DNA of 64,000 nucleotides from Adineta ricciae (GCA_905250025.1 CAJNOJ010000064.1:186001-250000), one strand, 5' to 3'; positions 9,315-24,447 are shown, counted from the first letter of the stretch. The notes: generated by a model from the letters alone, not told the origin. Translations and numbers: made by a program.

Positions 9315-11687
9315 TCAGACCCATCGGATAGTCTGACCTTGGAGTTGAATTACACCGATGTGCTGCTGTCCAATGATGATACGATATGAACCTGAATGCA
9401 ACCATTTCGATGCGTTTCGTGCAACTAACAATGCTGTTTCAACTGTAAATGTGAAACAGACCTCTTTTGTTTCATTTACTTTCAAATGAACTCGTTCGAA
9501 GCCAAACAATTGTTTGAAAGGCGCGATTTGCTCCGAAGACACATTCGGTGGTGTGACATAAGCTAACACCACATCATCACCATTCATTGATCCCGTATTT
9601 GTAACGTTGATCCGGATCGAAGAAATGATCGTCTTTTCTTGTCGATTAATCTGCTTCATAACAGATTGAATGGAATAAGCGGAAATGAACGTTCTATTAT
9701 CCCACGTGTAATTAAATGTTGTATAAGACAGACCATATCCGAATTCGTATATAGCTTTTCCAGTATAGAATTTATACGTTCGACCAGGACTGTTCGCTGA
9801 TGGACGCAGTTGCATATTAAACATACTTACTTCATTGACATACGATGCTGGGTAGAAGGTTACCGGTAAACGACCAGCGGGATTGTATTGTCCGAAGACA
9901 ACTGAAGCTACTGCTAAACCACCCGATTGGCCAGGATAACCCATCCAGATGAGGCTAGCACACCCTACCGAATCTCGAATATATGAGAGATCTAGGCTAC
10001 TGCCTGACATAATAACGACGTGTAAAGGTGAACGAGTGACTTTTTCTAGTTCTTGTATGAGGGAAAGTTGAATATCAGGTAAGGCGATAGATTGTCGATC
10101 GACACTTTCTCGTTCGATTGTATGATCGATTCCACCGAAGAAAATCACAATATCAGATGATTGAGCTAAACGAACAGCTGCAGCGAAGTCTCGTTCACTG
10201 TGACTTGATATTCCACAACCGCGTGCATAGTCTACTCCTATAGGTTTACCTAGTAAAATCAATAAAGCACTATTAAAGAGTTTGTTCCTTTGCTTTTCGT
10301 TATACCTGCTGTGATGTTTTTGAATCCTCCCAGTGGATCAACGAGAAACGGTGCACGGCCATGATAAATACCTTGCATTTGTATTGTAGCATCGGCTGTT
10401 GGTCCAATTAGTGCAATTCTTTTATTTGTTAATTGATTGAAGTCCAGCGGTAAACTACCATTGATATTTTTCAGTAAAACGATACTTTCTTGTGCACTGA
10501 CGAGCGAGAGTTGTCTTGCTTCTCCCGTATCGACATTATTCTTATTCAATTGTCGATAAACTTGTTGTTCCGGTGGATCAAACCAGCCGAGTCGGATCAG
10601 CACATCGTACGTACGCATCAAGGCTTGATTAATATCTGTTTCATTGATTAACTTTCGATGCAATGCATCATTCATATGAAATAGATAGAAAACACCACAT
10701 TCGAGATCGGTACCAGCACGTAATGCGACTGCAACTGTTTGTTCAGGTGTTGATGTATAATGATGTGTATGTAGAATATCCGAAATCGCATTGCAATCAC
10801 TGACCACGAAACCATTCAAATGGAATGATTCTCTAGAATTAATTATGTGAAAATTCTTCTTGATAAATACTTTTTCCTTACCTCGCGATGGTTTCCAATA
10901 GGAATTGATGAGCGCAGGCAGGTATGCCATTGATTGAATTGTAACTACACATGATACTAGCTACTTGAGCATCTTGAATGCAGCTTTTAAATGGTGGTAA
11001 ATAGGTTTCAACGAGATCTTGATCGGAAACAATGGCGTTGAAATGGTGCCGATCAGTTCCATTCCAATTTTCTAAATCATACGCATCGAAATGTTTACAA
11101 TTCGCCGCGATTTTCAAATATCGTTCATCATCACCACGTTGCAAACCTTGAATAAGTGCATAGACATATTGCGATGTTAAAAATGGGTCTTCACCCGGGG
11201 TTTCTTGTCCGCGACCCCATCGTGGATCGCGAAAAATATTGATGTTCGGTGTGAAGAAAGTAAGACCGGCCCGACCCTCATTGTTAAAAGCACGTGCTTC
11301 TGTTGAGATGATACTCGCGATTTGATGGATGAGACGCATATTAAACGTTGCACCGAGATTGATAGGCATCGGAAAGGAACTTGCGGCAGGCAGATCGCCA
11401 CCGAAGAACACGCCGGGAGAATAGGCGAGACCGTGAAGAGCTTCTGACCACCATTCGTATTTTGGTAAACCAAGGCGAGGCACGCCTTCGGCTGTCGTAA
11501 TCATTTGAGATATTTTTTCAAGAACAGTCATTCGATTGATTAGATCAGCTGCTCGTTCACGTGAAGTTAATGACTGATTACATATCGGAAATGATGATAA
11601 AACGCCCGCTTGACAATCAGGGAAACTAGGGTATTGTCCATTTATTTGGAGTATTACACTGAAGAACAGTAGAACAATGACACTCAT
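9315..11687 (-). CDS. Secreted glycoside hydrolase family 3, beta-xylosidase/beta-glucosidase type (755 aa)
   Basis: Three exons (10882-11687, 10306-10832, 9315-10249) sum to 756 codons. The ATG at 11687 gives signal peptide MSVIVLLFFSVILQINGQ; an in-frame upstream Met is less likely because it would bury it. The N-terminal barrel has YEWWSEALHG, FTPNINIFRDPRWGRGQETPG and IAANCKHFDAYD. The nucleophile Asp is in NGFVVSDCNA at the start of exon 2. The second sandwich domain follows (KRIALIGPTAD; IFFGGIDHTIERE), then YEFGYGLSYT and a fibronectin-III-like C terminus ending QTIRWV. GH3 enzymes cleave beta-1,4-xylosides or glucosides from chain ends. The motif set is the plant/fungal BXL type rather than an animal enzyme, so ancient horizontal transfer followed by intron gain is likely, in line with known bdelloid carbohydrate enzymes. 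Many N-glycosylation sites suit a secreted digestive or wall-degrading role. Confidence 0.9.
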
Positions 11688-11913
11688 GTTTGTCTTTGAC
11701 AATAACAAAACTGAATGAATTTTATGTGACACACCTGAAGATAAGATGTTCGAAATAGTATTATCTAATCACGTATCATCCCGATAAAGAGAAATGCTCC
11801 TCTTTTTCTCTCTTCAGAATTCAATATTAACGACCATGACGAACGGTTGACGCAAGGTGTAGGTAGAAAAGCGTGTCGATACGACACAAAATGTCTTTCA
11901 CTTTTATTTCTCA

Positions 11914-12315
11914 TCAAAAATCAAGCAGATCGGTTAGTTTACGAAGCTCTCGTCGACGTTCTTGCGACCATGAACATCGACCGGTTGCTGGGCGATTGCA
12001 TCCATTCTTAGAACAACATGTAACATCTTCATAAACACTCGGTACTCTTCGTAACGATTGACATGTACTTTTACCTATAATTACATAGCCCCATTTTTTC
12101 GTCTGTGCCGTTTGTTCATGTTGAGTACAAGCTTGATCGTTTGCCGTACATTGAAAACGGTATTTTGCACATACACATGTTTCATTCTCTCCACAGTTGT
12201 TTGTATTCGGAGATAAAATGCATTGTCGATCCGTACCAGTATAACATCGAATTGCCAGAGTATTGCCGACTATGAAGCAAAATACAACGAGTGAGGCAAG
12301 CAATTGACGCGTCAT
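11914..12315 (-). CDS. Secreted Ly6/uPAR (three-finger) domain-like protein (133 aa)
   Basis: Single exon. Signal peptide MTRQLLASLVVFCFIVGNTLA is followed by IRCYTG, spaced Cys residues, and the family-typical end CCSKNGCN. Nine to ten Cys fit the three-finger fold. The C-terminal tail (SQERRRELRKLTDLLDF) is charged, without a GPI-anchor hydrophobic signal, so the protein should be secreted rather than membrane-tethered. Three-finger proteins act as ligands or modulators of receptors and channels; no specific partner can be inferred. Confidence 0.75.
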   Translation of the reverse strand: MTRQLLASLVVFCFIVGNTLAIRCYTGTDRQCILSPNTNNCGENETCVCAKYRFQCTANDQACTQHEQTAQTKKWGYVIIGKSTCQSLRRVPSVYEDVTCCSKNGCNRPATGRCSWSQERRRELRKLTDLLDF

Positions 12316-12899
12316 TATTCACCTGAAATAACAAATGGTAGAGGAGAAGAAAAACGTAACTGAAATTTCATATTTTAATAGTTTCTTTCTTTCTTCGTAT
12401 GTATACCTATGAATGGTGCCATGCGGCCAATTATGTCGTCATTATGCGAAATAAATGTTTTTGAGTTTGATCGAACGAAAGAAAAACGGCGATGGTTGAT
12501 TATTTTTCTTCTCTTGTTTGAAAATAGTGCATCAATGACGTGGAGCGTTTGATCAAATATTTGTGTTATTAGAAGAGGAAAAGAATGGCAACATTGAATT
12601 CATAAATAATCGATGTATTTGAAAGAACTTCTAAGGAAATTTCGTCAGCAAATGATAACGACGCAGAAAATGGATGTTTTCTAGTTTGTTTGCGTCCAGG
12701 AACATAGTTTGTAAAGACTGTCTTTTAGATAGATTGCTCGAAATCTGGATAAATGTCTGGGAAATTTCTTTTTTCAAAGAGAGAGAAGATATTTTTCATT
12801 GGTAATTTTCCGAAAACCAATGAACAATTCGAGAAAATCTCTCTTTCAGTTAGAGAAAAAGTCTATTTTTCACCAATGAGAAATGATCCCAAACGAGTC
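12316..12899. other. Intergenic between divergent secreted-protein genes
   Basis: Upstream of the Ly6-like gene (minus) and the PAN-Kelch gene (plus). The only regulatory element I can name is the TATA box at 12900. Confidence 0.5.
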
Positions 12900-12907
12900 T
12901 ATAAAAG
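12900..12907 (+). promoter_or_regulatory. TATA box of the PAN-Kelch gene
   Basis: TATAAAAG lies 75 nt before the ATG at 12975. It also argues against an in-frame upstream start, because that longer frame would begin before the TATA box. Confidence 0.7.
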
Positions 12908-12974
12908 GTGTGAGATTTTCTTGTGTGTTCATCACATTTCATCCCTGAACAAATTCAAAGGTGAGTTGAAAGTA

Positions 12975-15210
12975 ATGCTACGTTTTGGAAACTTGGTCAT
13001 GATCTGTTGCTGCTGCATTTCACATGCAGTAGCTTTTCAATCGTACTTTATTCTGGACAACATGGGAACTCAGTTTATGCCCATTCATATGAATGCTCTC
13101 CATCTTGCAGATGTTTCGGCTCAAACAAAAATTAAGTGTGCTTCTCAATGTAGTGCTCATCCGCAATGCCGCACATTTAATTTTGACACAGCTACACAGA
13201 TATGTCAGTTGTTTCAAGGAGATACAATTGCGACAGGTTCAACCGTATCAGCTGTACAAACATCAATGTTTGGATCGGTCAGGTTGATGGAAACCTTTTT
13301 CACTGCATACAATAGATCATGTGATCAATGTGCAGATAATCGATTCCTTCGATGTGTTAACGATACCTGTCAGTGCCAGCAGAATACTTATTGGAATGGT
13401 TCATTCTGTTTACCTCAGTTACCACTACCGTGCATGGAATGTGAACCGAATAGAAGCATGTGCCGAGAGGATCTTAATTTGACATGTCAATCGTACAGTA
13501 AATGTGATTGTAAGTTCGTCACTGATTAATAGTATATATGTGAGAGTCTATTGACTTTTTTCTTTTTCCTAGATGCTAATCAAACTTGTAACATCACCGA
13601 TGCACCTACCACGGATACGACGACAGAAGGTAGCTATTAGATTATATATCTTGATTCTTTGAAGGATTCTGTTTAGCGTAAGATAGAAGTACGTTAGATG
13701 AATTTCTCAAAAGACTCATAAGGTTTAGATAAATTAACGTCAATTCACTACTAAAATCAAAATGTTCTCTTTTTAAATTTACACATATTTTGGAAAAACT
13801 AGGAAAACAGCGTGATTGTTAGGCAAAAGTCAAATTTATTCAGAGCGATGAACGGATTGAGAGATCTATTACTAAAGTTTAGTCCTGAACTATCGAAATA
13901 TCAACTACCAATGATTCATACGTGTATTTTAATAGCGCAGACTGTCCATACGTAGCATTCGGTAGTTGTTTCAGACGGAGTTGGTAGGTTAATAAGCATG
14001 TTCTAAAAAGCACTTGATTCCAAACAAGATACATAGTGAACGGTAATTTCTTTTTTTTGCAAATATGTTTTTCGAAAGTCATGTCACTGCTTATTCAACT
14101 ATTTGTCGGTGTCAATATTAACAAAGTTTTCTCATAGTGTACTCGACTTCAACAGTTTCAACTGGAAAATGGGTGCTCGTAGGTAATATGAGCATTGGTC
14201 GGTCGTGTCACACGAGCACTTTGATTCCATCGGAAAATGATACGGTGATTATAGCGGGCGGAATTTTTACATCACAATCGACGGTTATCGATAAATTCGT
14301 TTTAAGCAATTTATCAATTTTTGCATGTGGTGGAATGTCCACGTTTCGTAAGTACCACGCAGCTGAATACCTTAACTCTTCTGGTTATATTATTTTCACT
14401 GGTGGTGAAAGCAACTCATCGTTCACGTTGGAGTCTGCTGAACTATTTAATCCTATTTCATGTACCGTTGTAAGTTCTAACCTCACCATGACTTCGCCTC
14501 GGCAATGCCATACAATTACTACGTTGCCAGTATCATCGAAACTATTTCTCGTTGGAAATAGGTCTAAAAGTCGCTCGGCAGAACTTTTCGATCCGAACAC
14601 GCTTTCATTTTCAGTTGTTAACAGCACAATGAATGTCGATAGATATATACCTACTAGTACTCTTTTGCCAGGTGTCTTATCTTCAGAAGAGGGTATATTG
14701 ATTAGCGGAGGCTTCACGCCGGGAAACCCTAATACAACTTTTCCAGAGTATTACAACGCGAGTTTCGGATATTTTGTTATGTCACCGACTAATATGGCAG
14801 CATCACGCTCTTACTATACTGCTACTCTGCTGTCTGATCCAAGGACAGTACTTATTTGTGGTGGATTTGATCGTTATGTTAACTATCTAGATAGCTGTGA
14901 AATTTATAATCATATTTCAAAAAATTTCTCCCTAATTACTAATCATATGTCTGTCGCACGTAGTTATCACACAGCCACGCTGCTTCAAGATGGTAAAGTA
15001 TTGATTGTAGGTGGTTATGACGGTGGAACAGTATTTGACAGCACTGAGCTATATGATCCTGCTTCAAAGACATTCACGACAGGCCCATCATTGAATAACG
15101 CTCGCTACCTGCATACAGCAACGTTACTTCCATTATCTGGAAATGTGCTTGTTTGCGGAGGTGAAGATACGGCTAATGTTCTTGCAAGTTGTGAACTGTA
15201 CTATCGTTAA
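12975..15210 (+). CDS. Secreted PAN/apple plus EGF-like plus Kelch-repeat protein (554 aa)
   Basis: Three exons (12975-13509, 13573-13629, 14138-15210) sum to 555 codons. Signal peptide: MLRFGNLVMICCCCISHAVA. A PAN/apple-like module follows (TKIKCASQCSAHPQCRTFNF with CQLF), then a Cys-rich EGF-like stretch (CDQCADNRFLRCVNDTCQCQ). A Thr-rich linker is encoded by the tiny second exon. The last exon is entirely a beta-propeller of about six Kelch units with recurring ARSYHTATLL and VLIVGGYD cores and ends VLASCELYYR. Such Kelch/galactose-oxidase-like propellers on extracellular proteins are common in bdelloids. The role is probably adhesion or carbohydrate recognition. The 508-nt second intron separates linker from propeller and is ten times the local norm, which suits exon shuffling. 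Confidence 0.85.
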
Positions 15211-16484
15211 TCATAGAGACTTAAGAATGTTAAATACACCCTGAGGTCCCAAAACATTTCTTCATAGTGAAAATGAATTCTTTTTTACAGGGTTGTGGTT
15301 GAGTTTCATGTAAAAGAAGCTCACACTTCTGATGCACATGTTTACTTACAATAATTTTTGCAATGGGTTATCGGTTTTCCCTCTACTGAACGTATTCATT
15401 ATGACCTGCAATCTTTTTTGAATTTTGTAAATTCTAATACCAAATTGTTGAAAATAAGGCATGGTGTAGCTTTATCGTCACGCTCTAACTCCAAAAAATG
15501 TGTTACAACAAATAATATCTCATTAACCTTCGAACGGTTTTTGTGGGTCCCAGCGAACCAACGCACTAGTTTGTTTGAATTCTCTGTTTCAACAGAAGGT
15601 TTTTTCGAGTGGATCTTTTTCCAATTATCAAAGACTAATGTGCTGAAAATTAATGGCTCGATAAAAACTTCTGCTGACATTGAAAATGCGAATACAAGCA
15701 CTACGAAGATTCACTTAAAACTGAAGACGCCATTCGAGGGTTAATGTAAAACCATCGGTCATGTGAGAGCTTCAAGTAGAACAGCTCATGGATGAGATAA
15801 TTTATCTTCCCAATTGTCTTTTTACCTAACATTAGCTACACATCAGTATCATATAGAATCAACGAAAGACTCGAGCGATATTATGCATATCACCGCTCAT
15901 CCTGGGATTAGCTTAGACGAGTTTCAATATGACCTGAATCTCAGCATGAACGCTGATATATACACATAGATTTTTAACACATGTTATCAAACGATCTAAA
16001 TTATTTTTCAGACGATATCCTTTTAGTCTATAGATAAGGCAACAATCACATAAATTCATTGATATGTGACTCTTATATCATTTCCTGTCTTTATTACTTT
16101 GTATTCATACGAGTATCTTTGAAAAGTGTGAATTATTGCACTAATTGAAATAAAATACTAATCCGTTTTGATTTTCGTAGCTTTACTTAAACCATATTAT
16201 CCATATATTAATTTTAAACAATGAACTATCGGATACTTGACGGTAAAGAATAAAACACATAGTAGGTAACGAAATCAACAGATGTATCACTTGACTAGAT
16301 TGTGAGCTATCAAAGTACCGTAATAAAACACTTGATATATTGAAACTACTACATATTCCAGCTAATTATAAAGATAGAATTATTATTTACTGTATCATTT
16401 ATTGATAAATGAAGGAATAACAAAAACGGCGAAAATTATTTTTAGAAACGAAGAAGTTTTTAATATTTCTTATTGGATTAATAA
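15211..16484. other. Intergenic, no gene accepted
   Basis: AT-rich. A 128-codon plus-strand open frame at 15358-15744 overlaps a 100-codon minus-strand frame at 15399-15701; neither has a signal peptide, domain or splice support, and I could not choose between them. Confidence 0.4.
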
Positions 16485-17791
16485 TTATTGAAATTCGACT
16501 TCGCTGTATTCAACGCTGTCCGAAGTTCCGCGCTTTGACGTAACAAGAAAACGATATGCAAAAAACATATTCGTTTTATTAAAAGTTACATATGACCCAA
16601 GTGTATTTTCACCTTGATCATCACTGAAACCTGTTGCTCCATTATATAGAAGCATCCATGCGGTGCCTACTTGAAGTATAGTAGCTGTTGTTTCATTGCT
16701 GCCTTCTATAGTTATTGTACGAGGACTGTACATATGATCAGACGCTGTTGCGAACCGCACAGCGCTTATTTTAAATGCACCTAGTGAAGACGTTAAATAG
16801 AATCCAGTGTTTAATCCTGCTTTATTTTTTGGAGACAATGATCCATAAGCACGATACGATGTGCTTGTATCACCGTCGAATAATTGCAGCGGTCCATGTC
16901 CAGGCTGATAACAACCACTTCCCGTACCTTCAGAAGCTAATGTACTGTTACCACCGGCAACTGTGTTCCAAATTGCAACTGCATTGTAGGTGGGCTTAAC
17001 GGAACTAGTAGTGTCCGTGGTAGCTAAAATGAAGAACACGTGTTAGTACCTATCTTAATCATTAGTAAACTTTTGTTAAGCAAGCAAGATTATAGTATAA
17101 ATCGGAAAATCCACGAAGGAATTCTATATTCAGCTTTCTAGCTATTATTAAATATATTACTTCTTAACCTCCCCACACTGCTTCATGCTTTATCTGGTAA
17201 AAAATCACCCATAAGACTTATAAAAGAACGTGTCTAGGCTATGAAATTCACTGAAACTAACCTATGCTATTCTTTTCATTTAAAATGAAGCAATAATGTT
17301 CCTTCATGATATGTTCAATATTATCGTATGCCTATGTAGCTCTATTCTCTGGTGATATTAGGCGTTAATAGAACGATAGTAAAATTGGTTGAGAATATTT
17401 CTCAATGCTCTTGTTCAGAGAATCTCCAGCTAAAGTAAAAAAAAAAGCAAGAGTTATCAGCAGAAGCGATAGGCGAATTAAATAAAGTACCAAATTTATA
17501 GAAAGCGATGGCTTACTTGTGGTAGTTGACGTTCCTGTTTCTTGGATAGTAGTTGTCGCATGGCTGCTTGAACTGTCAGTTACAAGTGTTAACATGCTCA
17601 ATGTGTCGGCAGTTGTGCCACCAAAAGGGCCATTAGTCGGTGAAATAGTATCGTCGATATCTGCGGAGTTAAGGAACAAAAATATGAGTCGCTTAATATA
17701 CATGAATAAAACTTACTAGAATCGGTGGTCGTAACCGATGTCGTTCGAAGATCATCAGTGACTTGTTCTGTACGAGGCGCATCTCCAATAT
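16485..17791 (-). CDS. Extracellular protein with discoidin/F5-8 C-like galactose-binding fold, 5' end unresolved
   Basis: Three exons are readable: 17718-17791, 17517-17660 and 16485-17023. The first two encode an acidic, Ser/Thr-rich low-complexity linker (DIGDAPRTEQVTDDLRTT; SSSSHATTTIQETGTSTTTS). The last carries a jelly-roll domain: LFDGDTSTSYRAYGS, RFATASDHMYSPRTITIEGS, AYRFLVTSKRG and SVEYSEVEF, the usual pattern of discoidin-type carbohydrate or lipid binding. Two Ca-binding-type Asp residues (DGDTS) are present. A first exon with signal peptide should lie between 17792 and 18230, but the best ATG there (18126) runs into an in-frame stop before a usable donor. So either the true first exon differs or the gene is damaged at its start. 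Introns of 493 and 57 nt separate the exons. Confidence 0.65.
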
Positions 17792-18251
17792 CTACATAGA
17801 ATCAAAATATATCTAAAGTTTTCATGGCTGCCTGTCGAAAATCATGCAAAATTGGTAATATTGAGGAGTGTGAGTTTAGTACGCAGAGCCGGATATTTAA
17901 AAAAAATCGCGCATGAGCTTAACAATTACATATATCGAGCGCAACGCAATAGTACAGTAGATCGGATTTCTAGCGGCGATATTCAATATTACGAGTTAAA
18001 TTATCGATATGACAATTAATTTAGGCACTTACCTGTCTCTCTGTACTTTTAGAGAAAGGGGGAAAACAAAAAAAAGTCTGAGGAGAAAGTAGAGAGAATC
18101 AGCGACAGTTTTCTTTGTTTCATCATCCCAATATCTAAAGTAACAGTAAGATAAGATTACCAATATATATCACAGCCAAAATATCACTTACCTGACAAGT
18201 ATTTAATTAGTAGATATAAATCGTCTGAATATTCAACGAAAAATCGCACGT

Positions 18252-18259
18252 CTTATATA
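18252..18259 (-). promoter_or_regulatory. TATA box, probably of the discoidin-like gene
   Basis: TATATAAG on the minus strand. Two good donor sites (near 18190 and 18031) follow it, consistent with short 5' exons of the gene ending at 16485. Confidence 0.5.
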
Positions 18260-18614
18260 CGGCGAAGTCCGCTTAAATCTATCTGAATCGAATTAAGAGC
18301 TTCGAGTCACATATGTTTCCCTAATTCCCATCTCCGATACACTATCTTAAAACACAATTGTTCATGTTTCTTATTATCACATGGGTATATTTCAATTAAA
18401 ACTCAACTGAAATCCATCTAAGTTGAAACCAGATTTCATGCTAATCAATTTCAGAAAACATAGACACTCTCCAGATGTTGGTCCTATCCACACAGAATCG
18501 TTCTCATTTCCATATATTCTCATCACCAATAAGATATTCTATTTTCAAATCTTCAAATCTTTATTTCATTGGGAATCTAATTAATATGACATAGAAGTTA
18601 CGTCTTTAGAGAGT

Positions 18615-18899
18615 TCAATCCATCTGTTGCCGATGCGCGTATTTGGCTTTCATTGATTCGATATCGAAGATACCATCGAGAAGATTCTGATGAATGAACA
18701 CAATCAGTTCTTTATTCGAGAAATCGGCTAAGCGTGGATCCGCACGCATAAACTTGTAGATTTCATACAGTTGTTGATTCGGTTTAATTGCTTGTTTGTC
18801 ATTCGAAGCACTCGATGATTCGCGAACAGGTTTTGCTTCGATGACAAGAACAACGAGTACGAAGACAGCAAGTAGACTGCAGTTTAACATTGACAGCAT
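18615..18899 (-). CDS. Small secreted protein, unknown (94 aa)
   Basis: Signal peptide MLSMLNCSLLAVFVLVVLVIEA is followed by a hydrophilic stretch and then a helix-prone C-terminal half (LYEIYKFMRADPRLADFSNK and LIVFIHQNLLDGIFDIESMK). The start is the first ATG after a TTCTAG acceptor at about 18905, implying a 5' UTR intron. There are no Cys in the mature part and no clear dibasic processing sites, so a neuropeptide precursor is not supported. I do not recognise the family. Confidence 0.65.
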   Translation of the reverse strand: MLSMLNCSLLAVFVLVVLVIEAKPVRESSSASNDKQAIKPNQQLYEIYKFMRADPRLADFSNKELIVFIHQNLLDGIFDIESMKAKYAHRQQMD

Positions 18900-20080
18900 G
18901 ATCACTAGAATTAAAAAAGAAACAAGTTGTTACTGCGACTATTCGTATGTCTCGACAAAACAAGAAATGTTTCCTTCATGGAGATTTTCTAACATGAAAT
19001 GAAGTATTCTCCAACGGAGTAGGTCTCTTCTAATAATGTCAATATAATTGATTAATCGCTTATGTCAAGAATATATTTTGTTTCGTTTCCGATGAAGGAA
19101 ATTTCGACATAGAAAATATGTGATACTTCATATTTTATATTAACTCATCGACATCCGTTGACGTCTGCGAGACGGACTGGTTGAGAAGGAAACGATTTCC
19201 GTGGAACGATTGTTCCGTCTAATTGAATCGATGAGTTTATCTCGTTGTTTTTCTTATTCAATTATCAGCCATCAAACTCCACTAACATCGTCGTCGTCAT
19301 CGTCACACATTCTCTTCTCGTATGGATGTCAAAAACATAGACCTCGAATCAAGTTCGCCTTGACAATCTTTATGAATATTGATTTCGACCACTATTTCAC
19401 ACTGATACATCAATCATAAAGGTAATCATCATTCAGACAGACCATAGCATTGGCTGATCGGAAAGAAAAGGAGTTCGATCAAAATCAATTTACGATTTTG
19501 AATGACACAATTTGTTATTCTTCTTTGTCTTGTCGCTTAGAAGATTAAGATATCAATCAATCATGGATGTTACTCAACGAAACGACGGAATTTCAATGCA
19601 CAAATTCAATCGAGCCGATGAAAGATATTTGATCGTAGGTATTCTGTCGGTGTGTTTGATTTCATTATGGTTTTGTAATCGGAGACGGTGATTTGAATAT
19701 TTCGATTTGATGAAAAGGAACTTTTTCATGCAGAGAGAGAAAAACAACAATATGGTATTATGTTATTGTATATACATATCATCTATTATCTCAGCGAGTA
19801 GAACGGAGAGTATTATTCTATTCTCTTGTTCAGCAGTGATAGAAACTAGTATCGTTGATGCATTTTTCTCTTCTTCTGCGCGTCTCTTTCTCTCTCTCGC
19901 TCTTTTCTTTATCGACGCTTCTACTCAAATTACTTTTCCTTCTTGCATCGTTCGCTCGAAAAAGAAAAAACCATTCATCCTATCAATAACCACAACGACT
20001 AGTCGATAGTGCCATTCAATTTCAATCAAAGATATTATCACTCATTAAGCACTCATGGTATAGTGGGAAAAAATTAATCA
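18900..20080. other. Intergenic, divergent upstream regions
   Basis: Upstream of the small secreted gene and the tetraspanin. A 100-codon plus-strand open frame at 19707-20009 is Ser/Phe/Leu-rich, spans TCTCTC-type low complexity and is not accepted as a gene. Confidence 0.5.
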
Positions 20081-21212
20081 ATGGGTGTAGCAAATTGTTA
20101 TCCTTGTGCTAAATATCTTCTTCTCGTCTTGAATCTGTTCTTCTGGGTATGTTCGACACGAACAGTGAAATGTCACTGTTATCTCTGTTGTAGTTAAGTG
20201 GTTTAGCTTTGATACTTCTCGGCATCTATTCTTTGCTACTTCCTGAAGTTCAACATATAATTCAATTGTTTAACTTTACTACTCTACCATTATCATCGAT
20301 TGAAATCGCCGTTTGTTTAATCTTACTGTTCGGTATCGTCATTTTCCTCATTGGACTTTTCGGATACTGCGGAGCGAAACGAGAATCGCGGACGTGTCTT
20401 ATACTTGTCAGTAACACCTTGATTTCCATGATCTACTCGTACTCAATCGTTTTCGTCTGTTTCTAGTATATTGTTTTGATAACATGCGTACTTCTACTTG
20501 AATTAGCTCTATTTATATACATAGCCATGTATTATGATCAAGGTCAATTACTTGTGAAACAACGTCTTGTATCACAGATGAAAAAATACAATCACATGTA
20601 CCCGAGTCAATATGAAAAAGCAATTGATTATATTCAAAGCAAGGTAGAAAATGATTGATGCGAAACAGTTGTTGGCATAGTTCGATTTCAAACAGGTTTT
20701 TCTCTCTTGCTATTCTTTGCGGTTAGATATGAGATAAATCATTTGATGATCTTCATGATGTAACCATTTGTCTCTTTCTCTTTCTCTTTCTCTTTGAACC
20801 TTGAGCATTCATCCTCCTATGAATACACAAACGAGTCAATCAGAATTTTGAACAAGGACATCTCTTTCTAGTATCATTGCTGCGGTATTGATTCGGCGTA
20901 TGATTACAATGACTCTCATGTCCCATTATCATGTTGTTCGATGATCTCGACAACATCTTGCACGGTTCATCAGGTAGGATTAACAGGAACACCGGGATGC
21001 TATTCGCCTCTTACTCGAACAACGTTTTTCTGGGGCAAATTTTTTATTCTGCTGGAAATAGGCCTATGTGGTCTTTCGGTAAGACAATATTTGACATGTA
21101 GTTCACTCAATTTCAATTTCTTTTCTAGTTAATCGGCGTTTTTCTTGCCATTTGTGTTTGTCAGAACGCGATGCTGTACGATGAATATACTCAAACGCCT
21201 TATTACATTTAA
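20081..21212 (+). CDS. Tetraspanin
   Basis: Five exons (20081-20146, 20194-20406, 20467-20643, 20872-21078, 21129-21212). MGVANCYPCAKYLLLVLNLF is a typical juxtamembrane-Cys start and TM1; TM2 (AVCLILLFGIVIFLIGLFGY) is followed by CGAKRESRTC, TM3 by the large loop. The loop has the diagnostic CCG (YHCCGIDSAYDY), a PLSCC motif and further Cys (TSCTVHQ; PGCY). TM4 is FILLEIGLCGLSLIGVFLAI and the tail is short (DEYTQTPYYI). Tetraspanins organise membrane microdomains with integrins and other partners. The exon 2 donor is GTCAGT, weaker than usual, but it is the only choice that keeps the frame. The 228-nt third intron could hide one small exon. Confidence 0.88.
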
Positions 21213-21916
21213 TCGTCATTTGAAAACTAATCTTTTCCTATTCATCTATCCTAAGTGATAAATAAAGAAATGTGTTCTCTAGACGCTCATTTTTAATATT
21301 CGCAGTTGATTCTTTCAAGAAGCCTTATCTCTCTAGTAAGTTGTTCCCTATGGATCATGTTGAATGGCATCCAAGGTTAAATGTCGTTGGCCATTTCCTC
21401 TCGAAAGAACCTTCGATGAAGCAATCAGATGTGAAGATAAAAATCTTCTCTAAGAAAAAAGAAAATCTCATTGATTACTTTCATCCACTGTGAATGAAGA
21501 CAATCTTATTGAATGATCACCTACAGAACACAGCGTGATTACACACATCTCTAGCTGTTGGCGAAGCAAAATATGATTAGAAAATTGAAATTGATTTATC
21601 GATGAACTTACGAACAATTTAGCGTTGTAATTTGTAAATGACCTCTAGAAATGAGACGACACTCGAGAATAATTCAATGTTATTATTATCCTTAGGATGT
21701 GCTCGTTGTTATCCTTGTAGGAAACAGAGTTATTGATACTCTTGAAGCCATAAGTTCGCCCTATGAGTTATGCATTGCTTACATACAACTACGGTTAATC
21801 CGAACGATTGGGAGAAGCAGACTTCAATTCCAGACAACACTGCAAGAAGTTTGATTTATCAAATAGAACAGAACTGAATACAAGACATTTGCATCGGAAA
21901 GTCAAAGAAAGATTTA
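21213..21916. other. Intergenic, convergent 3' ends
   Basis: An AATAAA lies near 21259 for the tetraspanin. A 73-codon open frame at 21272-21493 has no support. Confidence 0.5.

Positions 21917-24447
<2,531 letters not shown>

Noticed and set aside
15358-15744. 128-codon plus-strand open frame overlapping a 100-codon minus-strand frame
   Set aside because: No start context, signal peptide, domain or splice support; neither strand preferred.
19707-20009. 100-codon frame upstream of the tetraspanin
   Set aside because: Ser/Phe/Leu composition comes from TCTC-type low complexity; it lies in a divergent upstream region.
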